Shown: piece by piece, positions 1 through 7,601 of the stretch | Numbering within the stretch: position 1 is the first letter of the stretch | How the letters are laid out: the number at the start of each line of letters is the position of its first letter | Assembly (NCBI GenBank): GCA_023091735.1 | Contig: JALKBU010000689.1 | Location: 1 to 27,777 of the forward strand | Direction of reading: 5' to 3' | Length of the DNA: 27,777 nt | Source of the DNA: Trichomonas tenax | Lineage: Eukaryota; Parabasalia; Trichomonadida; Trichomonadidae | Made by a program: the position numbers and the translations under genes | The notes under the pieces: model-generated | The model's input: only the letters and a program-made list of their open reading frames with translations | What the model was told of the DNA's origin: nothing | Databases searched by the model: none

Positions 1-100
1 GTATCGTGTGCACCGAGTCGTAAATTTCATTTTTGCCCCTAAATCACTGTTTTTCATGTCTTTTCACTCGAATTTTCGTTATTTACCCTCATTTCTTTAA

Positions 101-127
101 GTGCACCAAGTGCACCAGGTGCAGGTC
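101..127. repeat. Array of three 9-bp GTGCAC repeats (copy A)
   Basis: Three consecutive 9-mers starting GTGCACCAA, GTGCACCAG and GTGCAGGTC at 101, 110 and 119. The core GTGCAC is palindromic. A second such array lies at 369-395. Short tandem palindrome-containing repeats near an element end could bind a transposase or replication protein (inference). Confidence 0.7.
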
Positions 128-144
128 ACGGCTGATAGGCAGTA

Positions 145-342
145 TGACAACATTGTCATTTTGACAACATCTCATAAACTACCGTAAATCCTCAAATTTT
201 GATAATATTAAGCCCAAAAACTCAATTTGACAACATCGTATATTTTACCCCCAATTTCTACGTACCCTTTACGTACAAACGACCGTAAAATACCTGTTTT
301 CAGCATGAAATCGCTCGTGTTGTCAAAATGTCAATGTTGTCA
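145..342. repeat. 24-bp inverted repeat
   Basis: The arms are 145-168 and 319-342, identical in reverse complement at 23 of 24 positions, with about 150 bases between them. Each arm itself contains TGACAAC/GTTGTCA half-sites. The pair is nested between the two GTGCAC arrays, so the whole block has a roughly symmetric layout. Confidence 0.75.
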
Positions 343-368
343 CATTCTATAGGGCAAATTTGCACACA

Positions 369-395
369 GTGCACCCGGTGCACTCGGTGCACTTT
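369..395. repeat. Array of three 9-bp GTGCAC repeats (copy B)
   Basis: Three 9-mers begin at 369, 378 and 387 (GTGCACCCG, GTGCACTCG, GTGCACTTT). The spacing is the same as in the array at 101-127. A further single GTGCAC lies at 497-502 within the 13-bp inverted repeat. Confidence 0.7.
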
Positions 396-817
396 TTCAA
401 CCCCTAATTTACTCCAGTAAATCCTCAAATTTTGCTTATTTACTCCCGCTAATCCTCAAATTTTGAAAAGTGACTTATTTTAAAATAAACGACTCGGTGC
501 ACTTTTCATTTTTGCCCCTAAACCACTGTTTTTCATTACTTTCCATCAAAAATTCAACATAAACACTCATAAATTCAAACATTAACTTATAAAGTAACGA
601 TTTCAATCAAATTTAAGCATTTTCTTCAAAAAATAACTTTTCGTTAATTTAAGCCATTTCTAAAAATCCTTGTCCTAAAATATTTATTACCTGGTATTAC
701 CTGGTAATCTGGTTACCTAGTCATGATTAACGATTTCCATCACAAATTCAACATAAACGACCTCAAAACCTCATTTCCTCATCGAAATCAACTAAAAACA
801 AAAATAACAAACTGTTA

Positions 818-1060
818 CTAAACCAATCGTACAATATATTTGACCTTCTTTATTGAACGAGCTTTGTATCTCATCGACTTTTTCAAATTCTTTTTAAATT
901 CTTCATAAAATTTACGAATCCCGAAAATTTCAAAATAAGCTTCTGATAATTCAGAAACCAATATTTCGCGTTTGTTCGGAAATTCACGCATCAAAAACTT
1001 TTCAACATCAATTTTATCAGCAAATGAAATCGTTTGGCAACCAACGTCTACCCTGTCCAT
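818..1060 (-). CDS. Small hypothetical protein of the element
   Basis: An 80-residue, lysine- and arginine-rich ORF with a normal ATG. I do not recognise a family. The first half is mixed acidic/basic and probably helical; the C-terminal 30 residues are strongly basic (several KK and RS-K stretches), which would suit nucleic-acid binding, but this is inference. It is placed with the element because its ATG is preceded (1066-1079, reverse strand) by the same TTTTTTAATAAGTA sequence that precedes the broken gene starting at 2686. The hairpin cluster at 1158-1215 separates it from the next element gene. It could be a short remnant or a chance ORF; the shared leader is the main reason to keep it. 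Confidence 0.45.
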   Translation of the reverse strand: MDRVDVGCQTISFADKIDVEKFLMREFPNKREILVSELSEAYFEIFGIRKFYEEFKKNLKKSMRYKARSIKKVKYIVRLV

Positions 1061-1065
1061 CTATT

Positions 1066-1079
1066 TACTTATTAAAAAA
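1066..1079 (-). promoter_or_regulatory. Element-type upstream motif TTTTTTAATAAGTA
   Basis: It lies a few bases 5' of the ATG at 1060 and is identical to the 14-mer at 2706-2719. It is probably a promoter element of the mobile element's genes (inference from recurrence and position). Confidence 0.5.
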
Positions 1080-1157
1080 TAATATATTTTTAAAATTAAC
1101 ATTAATCCACAAATGATTTGAAACCGTTATATAATCAGGTTAAGAAGAATAGGACCG

Positions 1158-1215
1158 ACCCACGGAGTGGGTTGGGCTCATTTATCCTAGCCCGAAGCTG
1201 AGCTTGCTCAGCGGG
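1158..1215. terminator. GC-rich triple-hairpin cluster
   Basis: Three consecutive inverted repeats lie in an otherwise AT-rich stretch: ACCCAC-GGA-GTGGGT (1158-1172), GGGCT/AGCCC (1174-1193) and GCTGAGC-TT-GCTCAGC (1197-1212), the last extendable by CCC/GGG outside a small bulge. The phrase GGGCTCATTT occurs both before and after the third hairpin. The cluster lies just 3' of the stop (1238) of the minus-strand broken gene 1238-1457 and upstream of the ATG at 1060, so a 3'-end or termination role is plausible. It could instead be recombination or insulator structure. Confidence 0.45.
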
Positions 1216-1237
1216 ATGGGCTCATTTGTGTGTGTGT

Positions 1238-1457
1238 TCATTTCACTAATCCTTCAACTACTCCACCAATTGCGTTTCCAACCTGTGCCCCATCATTGGG
1301 TTCCCTGCTTTTCCTCCAAATATTCCACCGATTGCTGTGCCAACCGTTTTCGCTATTGGTGCAACAGCTTTAGCAACAGGTTTCAATACTTTATTATGGC
1401 CCATTTTGCAGCATTTTTGATACCATTCCATATTTTCTTTAAAAATCTGGCAGCCAT
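1238..1457 (-). pseudogene. Broken amphipathic Gly/Ala-rich small protein (minor-capsid-like?)
   Basis: From the ATG at 1457 the minus strand reads a basic amphipathic helix (starts MAARFLKKIWNGIKNAAKW) and then hits a stop. A shifted frame continues with KPVAKAVAPIAKTVGTAIGG and a Gly-rich run. A further shift gives GNAIGGVVEGLVK and a stop at 1238. Three neighbouring segments of the same compositional style in three frames indicate one gene with two frameshifts. Known: amphipathic, Gly/Ala-rich small proteins serve as membrane-active or minor capsid components in adenovirus-like viruses, virophages and Polintons. Inference: this may be the corresponding gene of a Maverick. The assignment rests on composition and my recollection of similar trichomonad Maverick proteins, not on an alignment. 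Confidence 0.5.
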
Positions 1458-1502
1458 GTTTTTATTAATGAATAAAAAACTAATTTATGTTGATGTATTA
1501 TC

Positions 1503-1515
1503 TTTTTTATTAGTA
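1503..1515 (+). promoter_or_regulatory. Element-type upstream motif, variant TTTTTTATTAGTA
   Basis: It lies five bases before the ATG at 1520, on the plus strand. It differs from the 14-mer at 1066-1079 and 2706-2719 mainly by one deletion. A related T-rich stretch lies between this gene and the divergent broken gene starting at 1457, so the 62-bp spacer may act in both directions (inference). Confidence 0.4.
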
Positions 1516-1519
1516 TGAA

Positions 1520-1888
1520 ATGAAACCAATTTTAAAAATAATTGAAAAAGATGAAGAAAAATCAAATTTAATTGAACATGATCAAAAAGAAACAAAACTG
1601 AAAATAATAAAACCAATTCCTGAGTCAACAACATTTAAAACTGTTGACGAATTTAATGAGTACTATGCAAATAATAAAAAGATATTCGAAGAAAATACTA
1701 CATGCAAATTAATTAAAATGTTTAAAATTGAGGATTTCAAAATTACAAAAATAAAGGGTGTAGTAAGTTTAAAATCTATTCCTCAATCAAGAGTGATAGC
1801 ATTAATGAAGATAGAAGATTTAACAAAAAGAATAAATGTGATTGAAGATAGAATAAATCAAATCATTGCGGTATTAAATGGCACGTAG
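1520..1888 (+). CDS. Element-encoded small coiled-coil protein
   Basis: 122 residues from an ATG at 1520. The N-terminal 50 residues are highly charged (Lys/Glu), the middle has KMFKIEDFKITKIKGVVSLK, and the last 30 residues (IEDLTKRINVIEDRINQII) show heptad spacing of Ile/Leu typical of a short coiled coil. I do not recognise a named family; the middle plus terminal coil resembles small Maverick-linked proteins of trichomonads as I remember them (unverified). It is divergent from the broken gene at 1238-1457 with a 62-bp shared spacer, and convergent with the gene 2004-2686. It shows no frame disruption, unlike its two neighbours. Confidence 0.55.
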   Translation: MKPILKIIEKDEEKSNLIEHDQKETKLKIIKPIPESTTFKTVDEFNEYYANNKKIFEENTTCKLIKMFKIEDFKITKIKGVVSLKSIPQSRVIALMKIEDLTKRINVIEDRINQIIAVLNGT

Positions 1889-2003
1889 CACCATTTTTTC
1901 TAATTGGTCCTCTGCACCACAGGGCTCGTTGAGTCCATCCAAAGGAAATATTAAATTCAGCTTAAAGAATGATTTACGTTTACCTTACGGTTTACATCAG
2001 AGT

Positions 2004-2686
2004 TTACAATCCAAGAACCGTAGGTTCCAGGCGCGAAGTGCCATCACCCTCGTCAACGATTTCGGCTTCATATTCCCCCTTGAAAAATTTTGTTGATTTC
2101 CCATATTCTTTAAAATGTTTTCTAATACCTAATGACTTCCAGTTATTAAAACATACACTATGAATTTTATCTTTATTTTTACATCTTTCATCATTTCCAA
2201 TATATTTATATTTTAATTTGGTCTTTGCGTTTTCATAGTCTTCGGCGTTTAATACCTCACAATCTTCATTAAGAAATATATGCTTTATGTACTCAGGATT
2301 TAAAACTTTTCTATTTACCATTCCATTCTTACCCTTTACTTTTTTATAACAATAAATACTAATTCCATCTTCTTTGGGTTCATCTATGACTTTAATCTCT
2401 TTATCAGAAAGTTTTAGTCGTTTATGTTCATAATCTCCTTTTGGGAATCTCTTCCATGTTGTTATATACATCTTACCATCATATTTATATGTCATTTCTG
2501 AATTACAATTTTCATATTCAGATATTAATTCACAGTTTTGCTTTCTAAATTGTTCTTTCATCCATTCGGGATTTAAACCATGACCTAATCGTTGAGGTAT
2601 GGTGTGGTTTTCATTTTTTTATTTTCAATGGTTTCCATAGACTTTTTGATGTATTTATTCATTAGCTCAGGTTGAATCGTTACCAT
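2004..2686 (-). pseudogene. Frameshifted protein with two DNA-binding-like tandem repeats
   Basis: The upstream ATG (2686) opens MVTIQPELMNKYIKKSMETI and reaches a stop about 33 codons later. Near a T7 run (2624-2630 on the plus strand) the reading moves to another frame, which continues as LGHGLNPEWM and then an unbroken 185-codon ORF to 2004. One indel in the homopolymer would explain this, as would a sequencing error. The body contains two imperfect repeats of about 55-60 residues, each starting LNPE(W/Y), with CE(L/V), YEN, a T/M-x-L/Y-x-YKY segment and a later conserved Trp. Such repeats recall the Y-N-T-K-x-x-Y-x-C/W repeats in large DNA virus and homing-endonuclease-linked proteins; this is a tentative similarity by eye. 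The shared leader motif at 2706-2719 ties it to the element. Confidence 0.5.
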
Positions 2687-2705
2687 CTATATATAGTTGC
2701 TTTTT

Positions 2706-2719
2706 TACTTATTAAAAAA
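2706..2719 (-). promoter_or_regulatory. Element-type upstream motif TTTTTTAATAAGTA
   Basis: Exact copy of the 14-mer at 1066-1079, placed about 20 bases 5' of the ATG at 2686. The spacer includes CTATATATAG, which recurs near 2763-2772. Confidence 0.5.
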
Positions 2720-2729
2720 TTAAATAATA

Positions 2730-3371
2730 AAAAAAATTAACTTAGTTTTTTTCCCTCTCCCACTATATATAGTTACAAAAAATGACATACACCCCCCTTT
2801 CATATACTACTAATTAAATTTCTTATTTCCAGACTTTTTTCCAGAAGTCTATTTTTTATCTTCCAGATTTGCATCCATAATTTCTTATTATATAATGGAA
2901 TTGCAGCATTGTGTGACACAATTTGTCAAAAAATTATAAAAATTGAAATAAAAAATAAATGTCACTTTTATTATGATTTCGAGCATAAAAAACACTTTTC
3001 GCCTTATTTTAAATAAAATAATTTTGGCAAATGAATATATTAGCTATGGAATATATAAATGCCATTTATTTCCACAAAATTATTTTTGAGGTTTGAAACT
3101 TAAAATATAAACGCAGCATATTATATAAATAAGAATCCAAAATAAAATGCATTTTTCTCAATAATTTATCGATTGAAATTCTTGTAAACTTAATTTTTAT
3201 ATGATAATTTACTGCGCTAAATCTATACAAAAGAAAAATATCGATGCCAAAATTGAAATACCATTTTGGACCTTAAAGCATAAACAAAACAACACAGAGA
3301 TTCCAAAAACATTATAAAATCACCCAAAAATAATATTGCTCGAATTTGAGAGAAGTGACACATAGTAAAAG
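2730..3371. other. AT-rich spacer between element and PI3K gene
   Basis: Very AT-rich with no convincing ORF. It contains a second CTATATATAGTT near 2763 and a TGTCACTTTT (about 2959-2968) that matches the trichomonad Inr form TCA-Y-T/A but has no gene start close by. The PI3K leader just before 3372 has GTGACACATAG and no clear Inr. Confidence 0.6.
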
Positions 3372-6300
3372 ATGACAGAAGAGACAGAGTTATCAATTGT
3401 CCAAGGTCAGTGCTACCATTACTTGGACCTCGTCATTGATTCCAAGGGCTCATATACGTTCCCTTTATTGCCAAATTTTACTACTCAAGATTTAGTTCAG
3501 TTTATAAAAGAGGAAGGATTGGATGATTTCGTCATCTGCTACGACAACATGTATAAGCTGAACGATTGCATCATTTACGCGACACATAATGAAAGATTTC
3601 ACGTTCAATTTTCTCCAGAAGAATTCTTTAAAATGTCTTTATCCGATGTAATAGCGCCTAAACGTTACGTTTTGACTAAATTTCAAAGAAAAACACTCCA
3701 CGTTTACACCGGCGAAGAATTTGGTCAAAGAATTATTATTACTGAAGCGGTACCATCAATCTACGATACGTTTGCGACAAGTAAAACACACAAAATTAAC
3801 GTTAAAATACCAACATCAGCGATTATCGAAGTCTCTATAAATGTGAAGTGGACATTGAAAAGAATTCACAAGCTGATATATTCAACCATCGAGGATATCT
3901 TCGGTGAAGGAAATATACCCGGAATTTCACGATTTCGTTTTATTGTCATTGGCTCAAATGTTTTTCCTTCTTATGACATATCGTTCTCGGAATCACCGGA
4001 TATGATGGGCGCATTATGGGAGCAAGTGGAAAACCCACACGGATTGTTCTTCGATTTTGTTTTTGTTGAAATTGATAATCAAGTTATGAAAAATTTCCAA
4101 CAATATGCTTCAGAACTAGATCTTTCATTACCACCACTCACATCAGATATACTTTCTGTTTATTCTGCGCTTTCAGCTGTAAGATTTGGTGTTGAAACCG
4201 GTCGAATTTCTAGAATATCTATTAATCCGTTACTTTCAAGAATGAGAATATCAGAAACAGATCCTCCACTTCATACATGTAATACAACACACTTTTTATT
4301 CCGTGCTGAGCTTAAATTTGGAGTCGATTCTGCAATAACGGGCGCTTCTTTCAAAGTCGAGCGTACTTGTACTGCAGATGAAGCGATTAAGATCCTGCTC
4401 CATAAAATGATGTTCCATCTCAAGATTCCGATTGAACAAGATCCTTCAAACTTTGCTTTCGTTTTACAAGGCACAGATGAAATTATTGCTGGCACAATAC
4501 CTTTAGAACACTTCATGAGCGTGAGGCAGTTTCTTCTCTCAGGACAGCCAGTTATGAACGTTATTCTTTACAACAGAGATCAACTTATTGCCTCCATTTA
4601 TCAAAATGAGCTCAGCCACCAACCACTTGAAGAACCAAGCAAGAGCGAGTTCAATACAGATTTTGCCGTCGTAGGGTTTCCGCAGCGCACATTTGGATAT
4701 ATGCCATGCACTCCACACATTCTTTCATACGCTAAATTCGGAATTTTCCTCAGCAGTCTTTACAATCTTCCAGGAGCGCAACGAATACAAGTTTCGCTTT
4801 CAATCATTCATGGCAAAGTCGATCTTGTTACACCAATAACATTTATTCAACCTGCTGGTTACAAATCACAACTCATCAACAGATACGTGGAGTTCCCAAT
4901 AAATATCAACTCTATTCCTCACGCAGCGCTTCTTTCAATCACAGTTGAAGATCCAGATGCAAAACCAGACAAACCGGAGCACAACATTGCATCAATGAAC
5001 TACACAATATTCTCACACGATGGATGGATCAGATCCACGCCAATCGTGTACAAAATGTGGCGTGGAAGGGCTAAAGATTTCCTGCTTCCAACACGTCAAT
5101 CATCAGAGAGCTACTCTGTCGTCATTCACTTCAGATTCACAAGATTCCGCAATCCAATTATGTTCATATTCCCGCAGCAGCCATCTCTCAACCAGAAGGC
5201 ACCGCATCTCTTGAGGCACGAAGATCAGAGGAAACTCAACGAACTCCAGAATTCCGACGCATTGACAGAATTGAGCGCTGATGATAAGAAATTGCTGTGG
5301 CTCAATCGCTCGAGATTCGTTGACAATCCAAAGATGCTTCCACTTGTTTTGCAATCTGTTGATTACGCGAACACATCACAGATCAATGAAATTCCGTATA
5401 TCTTGGAGAAGTGGAAGCCTCTTGATGCAACAGGAGCATTAACTCTCCTGGATGCAAAGTATGCGGATTCAACAGTAAGAAAGTATGCTGTCGGTTTGCT
5501 TGATCAGTTATCTGATAGTGAATTGCTGCTGTATATATTGCAGCTCGTTCAATCGTTGAAGTACGAAGTCTATGAAGATTCTCCTCTCGTTAGATTCCTT
5601 ATCAGGAGAGGTTTGGATGAACCAAAGTTCGTTGGCCACCACTTGTTCTGGCTGCTGATGTCTGAAGCACACATTTCTGCTATTAGAGAAAGATTCTCTG
5701 CTGTTGTCGTTAACTTCATTTACGGCATTGGTCACTACAGAGATGAACTCATTACTGGCTTCAAGTTCACCAAGAAACTTGTCGAATTGAACCACGAACT
5801 CTGCAAGTTGACATACGCAGAAGCGACAGTCACACTCAAGCTGAAACTCGCTGATGTTGTTATCCCTCCAGAGTTCCACCTTCCTGTGGATCCAAGACTT
5901 GTCGTCGATCGCTTCATCATTGAAGAATGCAAAGTCATGAACTCCAAGAAGAAGCCATTCTGGCTCACGTTCCACAATGCAGCACCATTTGCAACAGAGC
6001 CAATCAGGACAATGTTCAAAGTTGGCGATGACTTGAGGCAGGATCACTTAACTCTTCAATTGATGAAAGTTATGGACCACATATGGCGCCAGAACAACTT
6101 GGACTTGAGAATGAACAACTACGGTGTTCTTCCAACAGGCCTCAATCAGGGATTCATCGAAGTTGTTCCAAACTCCGTAACAGAGCAGAAGTTGCAACAG
6201 GAGAGAGGTAAGATGGGCTCCTTTGATGAAAGCACATTCATCGACTTCATCAAGCTCCACAATACCAATGATCAGCTTCTCAATATAGCCAAGGAGAACT

Positions 6301-6791
6301 TCATGCTTTCAAGTGCTGGATACGCTGTTGCAACATGTATATTAGGTATTGCAGACAGACATCCAGGCAATATCATGCTCCAAACAGATGGACACTTCTT
6401 CCATATCGATTTCGGCCACTTCTTGGGCAACTTCAAGAAGAAGCTCGGCTACAAGAGAGAAAATGCGCCATTCCACTTCCTTCCAGCATGCGTTGTTGTC
6501 CTTGATGGATCTAATGGAAAGTATTACAAAGATTTCGAGGCAACATCAATCAAAGCTTATAACGTTATCCGCGAGAAAGCCAACTTATTCATGTCTCTAA
6601 TGCTCCTTATGTTAGGAACAGGAATCCCAGAGCTCCAGAAACCATCAGATCTCCAATACATGAAAGACATGCTTCACTTGGATGCAAATGAAAGAGAAGC
6701 TGCAGATATATTCAAGGAGTTGATTAAGATTTCAACAGAGTCCACAAAGACTGCCGTCAATAACTGGATTCACAATCTTGTTTGTAAGTGA
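3372..6791 (+). CDS. Class I-like phosphoinositide 3-kinase catalytic subunit
   Basis: Phosphorylates the 3-hydroxyl of membrane phosphoinositides. The 1139 residues are close to metazoan p110 length. Order seen: N-terminal region (1-300, divergent); a Ras-binding-like domain (about 310-405, with FVLQGTDEIIAGTIPLEHF matching the p110 pattern); C2 (about 436-596); helical PIK domain (about 630-800); kinase domain (about 850-1139). Catalytic features are intact: Lys883 in MFKVGDDLRQD, the catalytic loop DRHPGN (995-1000) and DFG (1013-1015). The activation segment HFLGNFKKKLGYKRENAPF has the basic KKK/KRE pattern of class I enzymes, which supports PtdIns(4,5)P2 as substrate (family knowledge). 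No p85 subunit is encoded nearby. The start is the first in-frame ATG, just after an AT-rich leader. The C terminus converges with the SNARE gene. Confidence 0.93.
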   Translation: MTEETELSIVQGQCYHYLDLVIDSKGSYTFPLLPNFTTQDLVQFIKEEGLDDFVICYDNMYKLNDCIIYATHNERFHVQFSPEEFFKMSLSDVIAPKRYVLTKFQRKTLHVYTGEEFGQRIIITEAVPSIYDTFATSKTHKINVKIPTSAIIEVSINVKWTLKRIHKLIYSTIEDIFGEGNIPGISRFRFIVIGSNVFPSYDISFSESPDMMGALWEQVENPHGLFFDFVFVEIDNQVMKNFQQYASELDLSLPPLTSDILSVYSALSAVRFGVETGRISRISINPLLSRMRISETDPPLHTCNTTHFLFRAELKFGVDSAITGASFKVERTCTADEAIKILLHKMMFHLKIPIEQDPSNFAFVLQGTDEIIAGTIPLEHFMSVRQFLLSGQPVMNVILYNRDQLIASIYQNELSHQPLEEPSKSEFNTDFAVVGFPQRTFGYMPCTPHILSYAKFGIFLSSLYNLPGAQRIQVSLSIIHGKVDLVTPITFIQPAGYKSQLINRYVEFPININSIPHAALLSITVEDPDAKPDKPEHNIASMNYTIFSHDGWIRSTPIVYKMWRGRAKDFLLPTRQSSESYSVVIHFRFTRFRNPIMFIFPQQPSLNQKAPHLLRHEDQRKLNELQNSDALTELSADDKKLLWLNRSRFVDNPKMLPLVLQSVDYANTSQINEIPYILEKWKPLDATGALTLLDAKYADSTVRKYAVGLLDQLSDSELLLYILQLVQSLKYEVYEDSPLVRFLIRRGLDEPKFVGHHLFWLLMSEAHISAIRERFSAVVVNFIYGIGHYRDELITGFKFTKKLVELNHELCKLTYAEATVTLKLKLADVVIPPEFHLPVDPRLVVDRFIIEECKVMNSKKKPFWLTFHNAAPFATEPIRTMFKVGDDLRQDHLTLQLMKVMDHIWRQNNLDLRMNNYGVLPTGLNQGFIEVVPNSVTEQKLQQERGKMGSFDESTFIDFIKLHNTNDQLLNIAKENFMLSSAGYAVATCILGIADRHPGNIMLQTDGHFFHIDFGHFLGNFKKKLGYKRENAPFHFLPACVVVLDGSNGKYYKDFEATSIKAYNVIREKANLFMSLMLLMLGTGIPELQKPSDLQYMKDMLHLDANEREAADIFKELIKISTESTKTAVNNWIHNLVCK

Positions 6792-7020
6792 AATCAAATT
6801 GTTTTTATATATTCATATTTAATTAAAAATGTCATTGCGAATGCTTTTCATTTTTTTATAATTTTAATTGTGAAATTTATTTGGGTGAAATATATTATGC
6901 AGATGTAGTATAGCATGTATTTAAGTGTATCTAACAATAAAACAAGATAAATTAATTTGATAATAATAAAATTTTGATATAATTGATTACAAATCTACAA
7001 AAGCGGTGTAGCTAGTTGAC

Positions 7021-7314
7021 TTATGAGTGTTTCCAACGAATAACAAGATAAAGTAAAACAACGAAAACGATTGCACAAATAATAAACATAATTCTTGCAT
7101 CACCCAAATTTTTAAGAATACCCTTCGTCAGTGACATAGAAATATCACCAGATGTCGCGAGAGGATTAAGATTATCGTTTGCATTTCTCAAATGATTGCC
7201 TTGAAGCTTCAATCTGTTCAAAGCTTCGAGTCCAGTCGCTAGAGCACCGTTTGCGTTGTTGATTGATGACGATAAACCGTCTCTAATTCGTCTCTGAGCA
7301 GAATCATAATCCAT
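7021..7314 (-). CDS. Tail-anchored Q-SNARE (Vti1/Qb-like)
   Basis: A 97-residue protein acting in vesicle fusion. Residues about 5-65 form one SNARE-type helix with hydrophobic heptads. Gln38 in RLKLQGNHL occupies the zero-layer position, aligning by eye with the corresponding part of Vti1. A final hydrophobic segment (about 75-92, MFIICAIVFVVLLYLVIRW) followed by a short KHS tail is a C-terminal membrane anchor. There is no N-terminal Habc-type domain, so it is shorter than typical Vti1 (over 200 residues) and resembles a minimal SNARE. The ATG lies 17 bases from an Inr-like TCACTTTT. It converges with the PI3K gene and is tandem with the CFAP97-like gene. Bet1-like or another Q-SNARE subgroup remains possible. 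Confidence 0.75.
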   Translation of the reverse strand: MDYDSAQRRIRDGLSSSINNANGALATGLEALNRLKLQGNHLRNANDNLNPLATSGDISMSLTKGILKNLGDARIMFIICAIVFVVLLYLVIRWKHS

Positions 7315-7325
7315 GAAGAATTATG

Positions 7326-7333
7326 AAAAGTGA
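7326..7333 (-). promoter_or_regulatory. Inr-like start element TCACTTTT
   Basis: On the minus strand the sequence reads TGTCACTTTTC, matching the trichomonad initiator TCA-Y-(T/A). The A would be at 7331, 17 nt before the ATG at 7314, giving the short 5' leader usual in trichomonads (established for Trichomonas vaginalis). Confidence 0.6.
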
Positions 7334-7601
7334 CATTTCAACATTCCGATTATTTATATTTCAATCAAAATAAAGCACAAATATGTTATGTGTATTAATT
7401 ACTTCGGAAAATATTAAAGTTCTAAGCCTTAAGTCCATTTTTGATAAATTTATAAAAATATGAGAACAAAATTGAAAATTTTAATAACAAAAATTATTGA
7501 AATATAAAAGAACGTTAGTTCAACATTACGTCAGCGAGAGCGTTAGAAGGAGCGTTGTTTTCTTCTGTTTTATCAGTGCCTTCAAGCATTCCACCAATTG
7601 C

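Larger units (their letters stand above)
8..536. repeat. Nested direct and inverted repeats at the element end
   Basis: A 33-bp sequence at 25-57 recurs in direct orientation at 504-536 with one mismatch. Just before each copy lies a 13-mer, GTGCACCGAGTCG (8-20), and its exact reverse complement (490-502). The phrase AATCCTCAAATTTTG occurs three times, near 187, 421 and 453. This mixed direct/inverted architecture is typical of complex terminal repeats of transposons, but the outer end lies outside the window or at its edge. Confidence 0.75.
1..2720. mobile_element. Decayed mobile-element end, possibly Maverick/Polinton-like
   Basis: Seen: the left 540 bases are packed with direct and inverted repeats. 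They are followed by short lysine-rich ORFs on both strands, a GC-rich hairpin cluster, and two genes broken by frameshifts. These genes share an upstream T6-AATAAGTA-type sequence that I do not see before the cellular genes further right. Known: trichomonad genomes carry many Maverick/Polinton elements with long terminal repeats and small capsid-type genes. Inference: one small broken gene (1238-1457) has the amphipathic, Gly/Ala-rich look of Polinton or virophage minor-capsid proteins, so Maverick is my first guess. No polymerase, integrase, ATPase or major capsid gene is inside the window. The right boundary (about 2720) is only where the element-type promoter ends; no target-site duplication was identified. 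Confidence 0.45.

Noticed and set aside
1878..2163. Plus-strand ORFs opposite the repeat protein
   Set aside because: Shadows of the minus-strand gene and start mostly from overlapping frames.
5508..6047. Minus-strand 179-codon ORF within PI3K
   Set aside because: Lies wholly inside the PI3K helical and kinase domains, and its composition follows from the sense gene.
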